In this document: positions 12,206 through 23,000 of the stretch, in pieces
Numbering within the stretch: position 1 is the first letter of the stretch
Layout of the letters: each line of letters begins with the position of its first letter
Assembly: GCA_948474755.1 (NCBI GenBank)
Contig: CAOLHI010000482.1
Coordinates: 372,001-436,000 of the forward strand
Direction of reading: 5' to 3'
Source: Ctenosaura bakeri
Lineage: Eukaryota > Chordata > Lepidosauria > Squamata > Iguanidae
DNA: 64,000 nucleotides
Notes under the pieces: model-generated
Databases searched by the model: none
Told to the model about the DNA's origin: nothing
What the model saw: only the letters and a program-made list of their open reading frames with translations
Made by a program: the position numbers and the translations under genes

Positions 12206-13434
12206 AGTGTGAGAATTTTCAATGCTTATTTAGGACCACCTAATAATTTTATGGTAGCATGTTTTCTGTGTTACTTTAAACACTGCATTTCCAAAAATAA
12301 ACTGTAACATTTATTAAGATAAAAAGAATAAAGTAGCATGTTAGATTTCATATGCAGATCAAGATTGATACATTTCCTCAGTGTACTTTTTAGTCAATAT
12401 ATAACAGGTACCTCCCTGCTCAGACACAGTTCAATTATGTCTTTAGCTTTTTATATAAGGCACAAGTATCATATAACAGCCCTTTGGCTAAATGCCCATT
12501 AAAAGCTTAACCTGAAGTCTTAGGGCCATTTCCGCACTAGATTGTTATAGTGCTATTATTCCACTTGCAACATCCTATGGAGTCCTGGGGTTTGCAGTTT
12601 CGGGAGGGGCCACCCGGCCCCTCCCAAAACTGCAAACCCCAGGATTCCATAGGATGTTGCAAGTGGAATAATAGCACTATAACAATCTAGTGCAGAAATG
12701 GCCTAGGTCTCTGACCACATCCTATTAGAGTTTAATTACTCCTCTGTCTCTCACTAGGCTTCCACTGATAACTAAACCTCCCCAAACAGTCGCACTCTCT
12801 GAGGGACTCTATTCCCGAGCTCGTCAGGCTCTCGCTGAAGGAAAACCAATACCCACAGGTACTTGGCTTTACATAATTTTTTTTTCTCAGCCACAAGTCC
12901 CTCCCACACACTACTGGGCTGGGTTTCTCCCCTGAGGTGTTATTCTGATTGCCTAGCAACTTGATTCCAGGCTGCACTGACAAAAGGTGTTCACCTGGGA
13001 TTAAAAGCACAACAGGGAATCTAGTATCTATGATCCAAGATTGATTGGGGAGTTTAATCTCCATGATGATCACCTGTGTACCTCCAGACATGAAAACTAG
13101 CTTTAGAGGCTTCTGTATCCAGTCTAGATTTGTTTTGTTATATCCTGCCCTATCCTGAGTAGACTGGTTGGAACAATAGAAGTTGTATCTTTTTCCTTAC
13201 TTTGTGCATCCAATGTAACTACAACCATTTTTGCCATAATCTCTTATTGTCAGCCTGGTGCAATCTCATACTCCCCAGCTGTTCCCATCTGGCAGGGACA
13301 GTCCCAATTAATCCTCTGACACAACACTTTTTCAACTACTTTTTAAAGACTGTGGTTTCTCTGTCTTCCTCCCACATTCACCATTTGTCCTCAGTTTATT
13401 TCACAGGAGGCTTCCATTCAGAATAAACCAAAAG
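12206..13434 (+). mobile_element. Family X repeat, copy A (LTR-like, unclassified)
   Basis: About 1.05 kb of this block aligns in order with 46850-48420. Shared landmarks include GCACAAGTATCATA, CAGCCCTTTGGCTAAA, CTGAAGGAAAACCAATA, GCTTTAGAGGCTTCTGTATC and GTCAGCCTGGTGCAATCTCA. It is interrupted by the hairpin element at 12524-12703. In the other copy a TATA-like CCATAAAAG is followed about 80 bp later by AATAAA, as in an LTR; here both are decayed (ATGAAAAC, AATAGA). No coding region or tRNA primer site was seen. Frames here are incidental. Confidence 0.7.
12524..12703. mobile_element. GGCC-ended hairpin MITE, short type (180 bp), near-perfect
   Basis: Two arms of about 88 bp are complementary except for three transition-type mismatches, two of which look like CpG decay. 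The ends are GGCCATTTCCGCAC and GTGCAGAAATGGCC. TAG flanks both sides (12521-12523 and 12704-12706). The matching position in family X copy B, near 47660, reads CCCAGTCTAGGTC with no insert, so it is an empty site that confirms the duplication. There is no coding capacity. Related shorter elements are at 16539 and 50433. Confidence 0.92.
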
Positions 13435-13507
13435 CTTTTCTAAAAAAGCAAGAAAAAGAATTTATGCCATGATTGCTTTTTGCAGCATGAAAAGGAGGGG
13501 GAGGAGA

Positions 13508-14165
13508 AAAGAAGAAAAAAAATATCGGCTTCTTTAAGACTAACAAGTTTTTATTTTAGCATGAGCTTTCATAGATATAAGCCCACTTTTTCAAATGCAG
13601 TATAGAGTGATTATAGATGCTCAGGTGTACAGCACATTTACACAGTTGTGGGAGTGGGATGGAATGTAATAGGATCTAGAAAAACACAAATCATGACTTT
13701 TGCCCTAAATTTTCAAAGGGCTACATAATGTGACACAGGTCTTTCAGATCTTCACAGTGGTCAGATAGTGTTGGTGTGTTATCTACTTACCTGAAGTTAG
13801 TTCCCCAGGGTTCAAAATTCTCTCTGAGAAGATTCCATTTGTTGTATGTGCAGTAGTGAGGACTGTTGTATTAATATATGTAGTGTGCCATGAAGCCACT
13901 GTCTTTGTTCATACCACTGCTAATAGATTGGAATTTGTGAATATAATTCAATTCATCTGTTTCTAGTCTACCTTATAAGTTCCTTATCTGAGGGACCGCA
14001 AACTGTAAATCACTTACTATCTGTCCAAGAAAACTGAAATGTTCTGCAACTATTGCAGTTTCTAAAGTCAGATTTGTATCCGTTAATCCTCTTGAGCAGA
14101 GATTGTCCAGTGTAGAGTGCAGAGAGACGTTGCTGGCATACGATGGCATGTATCACACTGAAGGA
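13508..14165 (-). mobile_element. Penelope-like element, 3' part (inverted)
   Basis: Read on the minus strand, the block ends with AAAGTGGGCTTATA and AAAGCTCATGCTAAAATAAA, a terminus I associate with Penelope-like elements. The plus-strand copy ending near 40400 has the matching AAAGTGGACTATGTTCAC then AAAGCTTACACTAG. Upstream (14150-14040 on the minus strand) are frameshifted fragments such as TGQSLLKRINGYKSD, resembling the GIY-YIG endonuclease region. No reverse transcriptase domain is included. The copy is heavily broken. Confidence 0.65.
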
Positions 14166-14189
14166 AAAATAAGTAAATGTATGTGATAA

Positions 14190-14330
14190 GTAGGGATTAG
14201 GGGACTTTCACAGTCCCTATGTATCTCCTAAACTTATGTACCTCCTAAACTAGAGAATACACAGGGATCCTGCATATGAACTAGTAATGAATGTGTAACT
14301 CTAGATTACACATTCATAACTGCCTTAGTG
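14190..14330 (-). mobile_element. Family D inverted-repeat element, partial copy
   Basis: GGGGACTTTCACAGTCCCTA (14198-14217) is the complement of a block in the 33824-34252 element. It is followed by the terminal ATTACACATTCATAACTG. The stretch ATGAATGTGTAACTCTAG plus the following 13 bp is a near-perfect palindrome (about 14289-14319). Other copies lie at 19495 and 29484. Confidence 0.6.
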
Positions 14331-14442
14331 AATTCCACGTAGTGAATTCCATAAATTCCATTTATTTCATTGTTTTTTGATTTTTTTAAATTATTCATGT
14401 ACCTTCTTTTGTGTCCCATTTGGAAAAAAAGTGAGGTGCAAA

Positions 14443-14645
14443 TCTACTATATAAAAGTCAAAGTTTGTCTGTTTGTGAGTTTGCAGGTTTGTCCATGTCA
14501 GGCGGGCGAAGACTTCATGTGATTGGCTGGCTGTGAAGAGTCTATGGAATCCTGGGGTTGGCAGTTCAGGGAGGGGTCTTTAGAACTCTTAGCCAGAGAG
14601 CTCAGGCCAGTATGGAGACGAGGCCTTTCAGCAAGAAGCAGGGCA
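14443..14645 (+). mobile_element. Helitron-like element, 5' end (second copy)
   Basis: It starts TCTACTATATAAAAGTCAAA immediately after GCAAA, and continues with GTGATTGGCTGGCTGTGAAG and GCCAGAGAGCTCAGGCCAGT. These landmarks match the copy at 245-454 in the opposite orientation. No 3' end was identified. The element could be longer on the right side than listed. Confidence 0.5.
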
Positions 14646-14649
14646 GTGT

Positions 14650-15728
14650 ATTCCCTCAGGAACCCAACCTCTGTATGTTAATAACTCTGAATACAGATTG
14701 GATTTGGAGAATATGGAGAAAAGTTACACGTACTGGACAAGACAGATTAGGGAATTAGAGACACGGGATTTCAAATCTGTGTATTTCAACCGCATCAAAT
14801 TCCTAAGATAAGGTAATTCCTAAGTTATTTCTAACAAGTATTACCTATGAGAAAATAAAATCCTGAGCAATGCCAGGTATATATGCTAGCAGAATGTCCT
14901 GAGATCCTAAACCTAGCCCTGCTGCCCTCTGATGCAATGCAGGAGGCTGTCCTATCACCATTTTTGAAGTACCATAAATTCAACTCCCAGTCCAGTCAGT
15001 TCAGTGTGGAATGGGACAGTAGGGGCCATCTCATCTGTAACTACAGAGCAACCTTGGTCTTCGCATAGCCTACAAATAAAATAAAATAAATAATTCAATG
15101 ATTTGAGCAGAAAGTACTAAACTCAAGCTTTAACTTAAAGATAGATAAACTAAAGTTCTTTCTTTAACCAAACACAAACCCATTAGATTACCAAAGGGCC
15201 CCCAGGGTAGTTAGTTATCCTTTACAAATAGTTGTTGACTTTCCTGTTTTTCAAAAGTAACTAACATGTTATGGTTCCATTAGTAGTTAAAAAAACAAAT
15301 TAGAGTGCTACAAAACCACCTCCTTCTATCCACCTTGTTATCACCCTATCATGAATCAACACTACAATTTTTCTTCCATAATTTCTCTTGCACTGTAAGT
15401 GGACTCACACTTCTGCAACAATAAAAGTAAATTTTACCAAACCTACATGGCTCAGGTTCAGGTGATTCGAAAGACTGCATTATTTCATATAAGCCTTCCA
15501 GTGTTTTCAAAATGTCTGAGGAGAACTCTCTTTCTGTCCCACCGCCCTCATCAGTACATTTTGTGGGAATAAGGGCCTTCTTGTGGTTGTTCCCAGGCTT
15601 GGGAACTCCTTTTCCACAGAGGTTGGATTGATGCCCTCCCCACTATCTGTAGGCTTAATTGCTTGGATAACATTGGTGTTTTTGGATAAGTACGTCTTGT
15701 TAAAGTAATGGTTTGTATGTTGTGTGAT
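14650..15728. other. Unannotated stretch
   Basis: AT-rich sequence with an AAAATAAAATAAATAA run near 15075-15090. No element or exon recognised. Confidence 0.4.
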
Positions 15729-15729
15729 G

Positions 15730-15978
15730 GTCTTGTGTAATGGTTTGTATGTCGGACTAAGACCCTAGTGACCAGAGTTCAAATTCCCATGACCAGGATT
15801 CAAATTCCCTGCTCAGCCAACCTCTGGGTGACCTTGGGCAAGTCATGCTCTCTCAGCCTCAGAGGAAGGGAAGGCAAAGCTCCCTCTGAACAAATACTGC
15901 CAAGAAACCCCCATGATAGGTTTGCCTTAGGGCCATCATAAATTGGAAATGACTTGAAGGCACAAAGCAACAACAGCA
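15730..15978 (+). mobile_element. tRNA-derived SINE
   Basis: The head includes a box-B-like phrase CCAGAGTTCAAATTCCC, duplicated in degenerate form as CCAGGATTCAAATTCCC. The body has GGGTGACCTTGGGCAAGTCA, then CTGCCAAGAAACCCCCATGA. The tail is GGAAATGACTTGAAGGCACA followed by AAGCAACAACAGCA. This is the plus-strand form of a family with at least eight more copies here. The doubled box-B phrase suggests a small internal tandem duplication. Confidence 0.85.
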
Positions 15979-15979
15979 T

Positions 15980-16535
15980 TTAACAATCACAGTTTTGGAC
16001 TAATCCTTCAAAAGCACTCTTTAAAAATGGATCTTTATATCAGTCTTTTATAAAAGACTTCAATACGGCTTTTTTTAAAAGTACAAATAGACTTCCTTAA
16101 AAGATCTACCATGAGCAGAAGAATATTCGTGTCATGTCCAGGGCTGATGCAATTTCAGGAAATTTCCTTTCCCAGAATATAGGCTTGTTTTGTCAGCTTT
16201 TTCTTTCAATCACATGTTTAATGTAACATCCCTGTTAATGGCTCCTCAATGGGTCTCAGTTGGCTCACATCCAAGTACTTGAGTTTAACTGATGTGTGGA
16301 ACACTGCCAACTGGTTTAAACAAAATCTTTGTCTGGATCACCCTCAGCCTTATTCTAAACAATTGTGCCAGTGTTACACAGGATTAGAAAGGCTGTGCAA
16401 TATCATGGTTTGTAAAATAGCTCTGGCATAGCTGTTAAGACGAAGCATTTAACTAGTCATACCTCCACTGCCTTTTAGAATCATGCATTACCTGGTTCAT
16501 AGCTCATCCTCTTAACTGATATAGAACTCTTGGTC
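15980..16535. other. Unannotated stretch
   Basis: No family motif or exon recognised. T- and A-rich runs near 16040-16080. Confidence 0.4.
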
Positions 16536-16538
16536 TTA

Positions 16539-16733
16539 GGCTATTTCTACCTTACACTGTTATAGTGCTATTGTTCCACTTTCAATATCCTGTGGAATTC
16601 TGGGGTTTGCAGTTTACTGAAACCATAGAGTTCTCTGGCTGAGAATTCTAAATGCCCTTCCCTAACCCCATGATTCCATAGGGTGTTGAAAAGTGGAATA
16701 GCAGCACTATTACAGTGTAGTGTGGAAATGGCC
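16539..16733. mobile_element. GGCC-ended hairpin MITE, short type (195 bp)
   Basis: Flanked by TTA at 16536-16538 and 16734-16736. Arms share TTATAGTGCTATTGTTCCAC on the left and the complement of GTGGAATAGCAGCACTATTA on the right. The left end has mutated to GGCTATTTCTAC; the right end, TGGAAATGGCC, is closer to the 12524 copy. The interior GAGTTCTCTGGCTGAGAATT resembles a phrase in the Helitron-like pieces and in the 50433 copy. Non-coding. Confidence 0.85.
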
Positions 16734-16737
16734 TTAG

Positions 16738-17220
16738 ACCTGGTTCTTGCAGACTTTTGTGGTGATTTCTGCTTCCACAATCTCTCTTTTGGAGAGATTT
16801 GTCTGTTATTATTAACACCTCTACTGTGGAATACAGCTTGAATGCTCCTGTATTCAAGATGGTACTCTTGCCTCTGCCATGAACTCTGTAAATAGCTTTA
16901 GGAAAAACAGTACAGGTCTTACTCTGGCAATTCACATCTTTAGATAGGGTAGCCAAAACAGAGGACATTAATTAACATAAAAGAGGAGAAAGGAAGGCAC
17001 ATATTTGCACAATCATGTGGCTGTATTTCTGCACTGGTGCAGGCTTGGAAATAGCTGCACCAATTAAAAGTTAATACATTATATATCACTATAGTGGGGA
17101 AGATTCTGGCCAGGTAACCCTGTGTATCTGCTCAGTCTACTGCTCAGGTATAAATACTTGCCAGGCAGCTTTAAGTTTCTCTCTTCTTAGGGTTCTTTAT
17201 CTATAAATAAGACTTTGACA
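16738..17220. other. Unannotated stretch
   Basis: No element recognised. Two overlapping minus-strand frames at 16568-16968 run from the MITE into this stretch and have no family similarity that I can name. Confidence 0.4.
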
Positions 17221-17222
17221 AG

Positions 17223-18353
17223 GGTTTATTTCACACTACATAATTATAGTTCTATGGGTAACCGTCATGGCTTTGTTACCCAGGAGGGGGGCCCAAATTA
17301 CCAAATAAAAACACAAGATGGGGGAAATTAGACTCGAGCACTCTCTCAAGCTAACGAGAGGCAGGGTAACTCGGCTGGGATCTTTTAACCCTATATCTAC
17401 GGTATCAGGTCAGAAGAGTAGGCAGACAAGTTTTAAAGTAACAAAAATAGCAATTTTATTAAAAGACAAACAATAAACAAGACAACACATGCACACCACT
17501 AACTGGAAATAGAAATGGAGAGTTTCGGGGGAATGGGCAATACGATACCTTTTCACACAGTCCTGGAGAGAAACGGAGGTTGGGGGATGGAAACCCAGCG
17601 TGGTTTGCTGAGGGGACAACTTTGCTGGACATAGCAGCAGCAAGGCTAGATGAACATCCAAGGCGGTCTGAGCAAGTGATCCAAGAAGTCCAGTACGGGG
17701 TGAGCAGTCTGAAGCAATCCGAGGAGGGCTCGGAATCGGGGACCTTTTATAGGATGAGTTGTGCCTACAGGCCGTGCCATGCTCAGTGAGAACAAGGAAA
17801 TTTAGAGCAGGACAAAGGCGTTGGAAAAGGTCAGGTTTTACATGATGAGCTTAGCGCTGGATGACAATAGTATGGTCAGTATGCAAATGGCCCAACATAA
17901 AGGAATGGCTCGGCTCTCGGTCGGGCGTCTTTGTGTAAGGTTGCGCTGAGCAAGGTGGGTTTGCAAGAAGGAGTGGTCCCTGAAGCATCGGAGAGGCATT
18001 AAGTTGCCTGCCTAAATGAGGTTTGGAACATACAACCATTAACGGCCGCACCTACTACATGCTCGTCTGGTGGCCCTTGCAAACACGTGGAGCAGAGGGG
18101 CAGAGAAAGGTCAAATAAAGGCCAAATTATTTGATATCAAGAAATATCTAGTGTTATCACCAGGCATGACAGAACCGTGGTAACAGCTCCATCCTATGGA
18201 ATCCTGGGATTTGCAGGTTACAGAGAGGCATTTAGAATTCTCAGCCAGAGAGCTCCTCTTGTGTCTCTGATCAAACTACAAATGCCAGGATTCCATGGAA
18301 CACAGACTTGAAAGTGGACTCATAAGACTATAATTGTGTGGTGAGAAAGGACC
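17223..18353. mobile_element. Hairpin MITE related to the short GGCC type, split by an LTR
   Basis: The left piece (about 17223-17263) has TTTCACACTACATAATTATA. The right piece (about 18172-18353) ends ATAATTGTGTGGTGAGAAAG, which pairs with it as an inverted repeat. The right piece also has ATCCTATGGAATCCTGGGAT and CTCAGCCAGAGAGCTC, as in the 16539 and 50433 elements. The roughly 900 bp between the two pieces is foreign (solo LTR). Joined, the host element would be about 220 bp. The termini are more diverged than in the other copies, so membership in the same family is probable but not proven. Confidence 0.6.
17264..18171 (-). mobile_element. Solo LTR of an endogenous retrovirus or LTR retrotransposon
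   Basis: On the minus strand the block starts TGTCATGCCTGGTGATAACA (18171) and ends near CCATGAC (17264), giving TGTCATG/CATGAC inverted ends. A TATA box CCTATAAAAGG lies at about 17753-17743 and AATAAA at 17460-17455, in the order and spacing expected of U3, R and U5. The flanks TAACC (17259-17263) and GAACC (18172-18176) match at 4 of 5 bases, a plausible 5-bp duplication. No gag, pol or env is present, so it is probably a recombination remnant. The left boundary could shift by about 10 bp. Its intact signals suggest it is younger than its surroundings. Confidence 0.75.
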
Positions 18354-18459
18354 ACTTAGGTGCTCCCTTAAAGAGGAAAGTTTCAAACAATAGCAGCTTC
18401 CTAGAAGCCATTCAAACAGAGGCCTGTACTAAATTAAATAGCCTGGAGGCTTGTGTGGA

Positions 18460-18660
18460 AATTTTTGAAGGTTATTTGCAATTCAAGATTTATCCTGTGC
18501 AAATTTGCACAAAAAAAACAGACCTTTCTGCACAGGAAGCTACATTTTCTGTGGCCAAAAAAAAAAAAAGTTTCCTGTGCAGAAAATGTTATCTTTTGTG
18601 CAAAACAACCACTTGCAAATGTACGCAGAATAAAAATTTTGCATAGAAAAATCCCTTCCT
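18460..18660. mobile_element. Foldback repeat, family C copy 2
   Basis: It shares TTTTGTGCAAAACAACCA and TTTGCAAATG-type phrases with 7573-7750 and 43205-43400. Repeated CTGTGCAGAAAATG-like units occupy the middle (about 18525-18605). The left arm, around CCTGTGCAAATTTGCAC, is itself a short palindrome. Poly-A runs of 8-13 bases interrupt it. It is more decayed than copy 1. Confidence 0.55.
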
Positions 18661-18749
18661 CCTTTTTACCAGGCTCATTAAGGTGTCATTAGATGGATGA
18701 TAACCTAGACATAAGTCAACAGTGTGGTACAGCAACAAACAAACAAATT

Positions 18750-19338
18750 AAGCCAATGCAATTCTTGGCATCACTCAAAGTAGTACAGTGCTGAGATCCA
18801 GGGAAATAAAATACCATTCTATTCTGCTGTGGTGAAATCTCACCTAGCATATAGTATCCAATTCTGAACACAGCCAATTTTGTGTTTAAGGAAATTAAAT
18901 AAGCTAGAATATGTCCAGAGGAAGATAAGCATGATAGTAAAGGATCCAGGAAAAATGGCTATGAAAAAAGGCTGAGGGAGTTGGGTATGTTTAGCTGGAA
19001 AACAGAAGATTATGAGGTGATATGATAGCTATTTTCAGATATTTGAAGTACTACTATCCTGTGGAAGATGGATGAGCTTGTCTTGCTGCTCCAGAAGATA
19101 GGATCCAAATTGTGGACTCAAGAAAAAATGTTTGATTAGACAATGCAAGAATAAGTTGAAGGTAAATGCTGTTCAACAGTGAAACAGACGACCTTTGAAG
19201 GTAGTGGCCTCATCTTCAACGGAGGTTAGATCACTATCTTTCAGGGATGCTTTTAGGAGAGGAATTTCTGCATGGCCAGAGAAATGGCTTATATAACCCT
19301 AGAATCTCCTCCAGCTTTACAGTTCTGTGATTCTAAGT
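18750..19338 (+). mobile_element. CR1 LINE 3' end, decayed ORF2
   Basis: The DNA keeps the order of the CR1 C-terminal coding region: TATTCTGCTGTGGTGAAATC (bases for the 'YSALVR' region), ATAAGCTAGAATATGTCCAG, and GAGGGAGTTGGGTATGTTTA. It ends in the UTR with CTCCTCCAGCTTTACAGTTC and TGTGATTCTA. Frameshifts leave no usable frame. Orientation is plus. Better-preserved copies are at 30355 and 51855. Confidence 0.8.
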
Positions 19339-19494
19339 TCCACTGCTTTCAGCAATTCTTCCCTTGAAATGAAAGATACTTCTAAATGTATACATTCTGC
19401 AGGACACAAAGGATGTCTTCTAAAAATACTGGATGGAATCCATGTGGGCTCTTACAAATGCATAACCACTGACTCCTGGCTCAACCCCTCCAAT

Positions 19495-19855
19495 CCCCAT
19501 TTAATGGGCAGCAGCTACTGCAATCAATGGGAGCCCATTCCCTATCACTTGGGAAACAGATGACTGACATTTCCATCCCCTCCCATGAACAATCTCTGTT
19601 GCGACAACCAGGAATGCAATCCTTCCAGCATTTCCTCCTTGCACATGAGATTGCTTGCAAGGTGGAAACATCGGTCAGCTGGTTCCCAGTCAACAGGGAA
19701 ACAGAATTTCATTGACTGGAGTGGTTGCAGCGCAGTAAGTGAGAATTGGGGGACTTTCCTGATCCCGGCATATCCCCTGAACGAGGGAATACATAGGGAT
19801 CATAAATACCAAAAAGTTACAAATGTGTAACTTTAAGTTATGCATTCATAACTGC
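19495..19855 (-). mobile_element. Family D inverted-repeat element, near-complete inverted copy
   Basis: ATGGGCAGCAGCTACTGCAA, TTGGGAAACAGATGACTGAC and GGGGGACTTTCCTGATCCC occur in the order expected for the reverse complement of 34252-33824. The right end is AAGTTATGCATTCATAACTG. Several short frames cross it on both strands, as expected of an inverted-repeat element; none shows a transposase motif. Confidence 0.65.
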
Positions 19856-20009
19856 ACAAGTGTATTGTTATTATGTTCTTGGAGTTCATTAATTACAAGG
19901 ATGACCTTAAGAGGGGCGTCTTAGCTGCTTTGTATTACTGCACAAATGTGCATGCTATGTGAAGGCTAAATATACTGAAGGAAGAATACTGATGTTTTAG
20001 AATAAGAAC

Positions 20010-20082
20010 AATAAAATCTGTGTGTGTGTGTGTGTGCACGTGCATGCATGCATGTGTATGTACATACATGCATGTGCACCTC
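20010..20082. repeat. TG microsatellite with ATGC-rich palindrome
   Basis: A (TG)n run at about 20019-20036 passes into alternating purine-pyrimidine sequence with repeated GCATGCATG and TGTACATACATG units. The part from GTGCATGCATGCATGTG to CATGCATGTGCAC is close to self-complementary. It may form Z-DNA or a hairpin. No gene is linked to it. Confidence 0.85.
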
Positions 20083-20084
20083 AA

Positions 20085-23000
20085 GTTTGCAAAACCTGTA
20101 GCTGTGAAGATCAGTTTTGCTAATTCGTGATACCTTGATCTGACCTCCAGCTAGAATCCCTTTGAGGACTTGTGGCAAACATGCCATTCAGAATGCATAG
20201 CCCAGATGTGCATTCTGTTAAGTAATAGAAGGTTCCCTTTGTCATTAAAATGTAGAATCTTGACAAGAAAGCCTGCTTTGGACTTGATTTATGGAGCAGG
20301 AGAGAATGGACTTTTTTGCCATTTCAGCAATCAATCCTGTTTCTTCAGGTTATATGTTGATTCATTACTGTAGGGAAATTGTATTCCATCCTGTTTATTG
20401 AAGGTACACCCATGGAATCATCCAGGGAGCCAGATGCGTTCCCCATTCATCATGACTGCTTTATTATAAGCTGTCAGCCTCCTGAGATTCATCATATATT
20501 TGCTAAATACTACTAATGGCTGAGTTCACTACAGAAAAAAAATGCACCGCCTATAAATCAATATCATTTATTTTACAGATGGACAATCTACAGCAGCAAG
20601 AAATTATTTCAACTGGGAGAGGTTCCCTTCACTCCATATGTCTAATCTGACCCACAGAAGCTCAGAATCTGTCCAGTGGAAGCTCCCAGGTGATCCCCAC
20701 ACCCTACACCAGGCACACTCTTTGTGGAAATTGGGGTAGGAGAGAAAAATCATCTCAGTTATCTGGGATATTAGCATGGACTACTCTTTGGGCTGCTTGT
20801 CTCCTCACCAGGATGGAAAGCAGTGTGCAAAGTAATCTGTACTCAAGTAGTGTTTATGGGTGCTGGCTAAGACTACTTCACTCTTTCTTCACTTTCCCCA
20901 GCAGAGAAAAGGAAAGGAAAGAAAAGCTAGATGCTCCCAGCTTGCAGGTACCAGCTGAGTTAAATCTGGAACTCAGCAGCTCCTGCAGCCACTGGTTGAG
21001 ACCACTTTGCTTCTCTCCCCTTGTCCCATAGTGGGAAAGAAGAGGGAAGAGAGGTTCCTGTCTCCAGCACTCATTAAAAAATCTACACATATCTCATCAA
21101 GCAACCTGATAAGGCTAGGAACTCACTCATGCTGTGGGTCAACCTACCCACAGAGGACTGCTAGGATGAGAGAATCTGGCAGTCACTTCCAAATATCGCT
21201 CCTCAGCCCTGAGTGCAGTGTTCAAAAGTATGGGTCTGAACAACTTAAATATTCTTGAGTCTAGGGTGTACCAAGATGAGGCTTTTCCATTATGCGGTTC
21301 CCTTCCCTCATTGTTATCTTCTGCTTGGTAGTTTTCTTCTGGGAAATGTGAGAGAAAGTACTGGATCACTGTGGCAGATTAATCAAACTGGCAGGGCAGA
21401 AGATGAGCAACAACCAGCCCCACACCCATCTTCCTTGCAAGGTCTAGTAGAGAGAAAAAAATAAAGTTAGTATTCTTTGAAAAACATGTAAAATAGATTT
21501 TCTTATAAATTATTTGTTCATAGTCAAATATGTGGTCTAATAGAGGTGGGGAGAAGAAGAGGAGGATGAGGAAGAAGAAGAAAAAGAAATGGCTGCAGAT
21601 TGGAATGATGCAGAAAGAAAGAAGGTGTGGAAACCATAAGTTACTGTAAATATATACTGTGCCTAAACTCCTAGAGAGTAACATGCAGTGTAGCAATTAA
21701 CGAGTATAAACATGCAAATGTTGCCAGCTCTAACACTTTCCAGCTTTCCCAACTTTTTCTTACATTTTTCCCTCTGACCAGACAGAACCCATTAAGGAGA
21801 AAAACATGTAATTGCTGCACCATGTCTTTTGATTGGTAGTGCTAACGGCCACCTATCTGAAAGCACTTCTAATTAACCTCGTTAGATGTACACTCTATAT
21901 TCAAATGGGCTAATGCCACAGGAAGTGCATTGAAGGCTCAATAGGATCAAATGATAGGTATTTCTTTTCTTTTATATCATATTTTCAAGTTCTGTCCTGT
22001 GAAACAGTGCCATGATATATTGTTGTTTGTTGGTTTGCTTGCTTGCTTGTTTTTTTGCCCATTGAACAATGTTGCTTATTCATGCATTCTTCATCCAAAA
22101 TTTCTGCTGGAATGCACTAGTGAATGTTAGATCATGAGCAAGGAACATATGGCAGGGGAATAATAATGCACTGGGGAAACAACTTTAGTAGAAAGACAAA
22201 CATCTGCTTTTGCACTTGGAAAAGCAGATAGGATAAATGTTATCTTTCTACAATTAACAAAGTGCTTACTGAAATTGTCATAGTACCAGAGATGGGTATG
22301 TCTGGTCATGTCATACTTTTGGTTTGCATTATTGTATTATAAGCCTGCCAAATATATTAACCAGTAAGAAATTAACTCTTAGATAGAGGCCACCATATAT
22401 CCCAGGTTGTAAGTTTCTTTATGAGCCTGGTCTGCACATGTCTCTAAACAAGGTAGTAGAATCTGGGTGTGGGACAGTAGGCTGATATTCTAAAGGTCAA
22501 TGACTAGATCATGATCATAGTTTATGCTGTTGAACAGGCTACAACATTTAACACAGGAAGATATAAAATGGCAAGGATGGCAAAGGGCAACTTGATGGTA
22601 TTGGAGTCAAATGTCCATATTGAAAATAGTTTATTTGAAGATAATGCTAGTCAAACTTAACTAAAAATCTCTCCATTTTCTTTGGCCATTTTATGCAAGC
22701 ACACTTTGGAGGTTATGCTTCATAAAATGCTGTAAGCAAAATTAAATGTTTTGCTATAAATAAGACATGGATCTGATGCTGTTCTTTGCAAAAATACAGC
22801 AATTTTGGTTGCATTTCTAATGCATTAATCAAAATCTTATACATGATATATAGGCTGCCCTGGTTCCTCTCATGAGTCTGTAAGTTATAAATATTTATGC
22901 AGTATAATCAAATCTCACAATACACTAATTATGCCCAGTAGCACTATTCTAGTTTATGACAGAGTGTCAGCAATACTGATCTGGGTGTAAAAATTATGCA

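Noticed and set aside
22020..22060. TTGTTTGTTGG...GCTTGCTTGCTTG run as a functional element
   Set aside because: Short decayed tetranucleotide repeat only.
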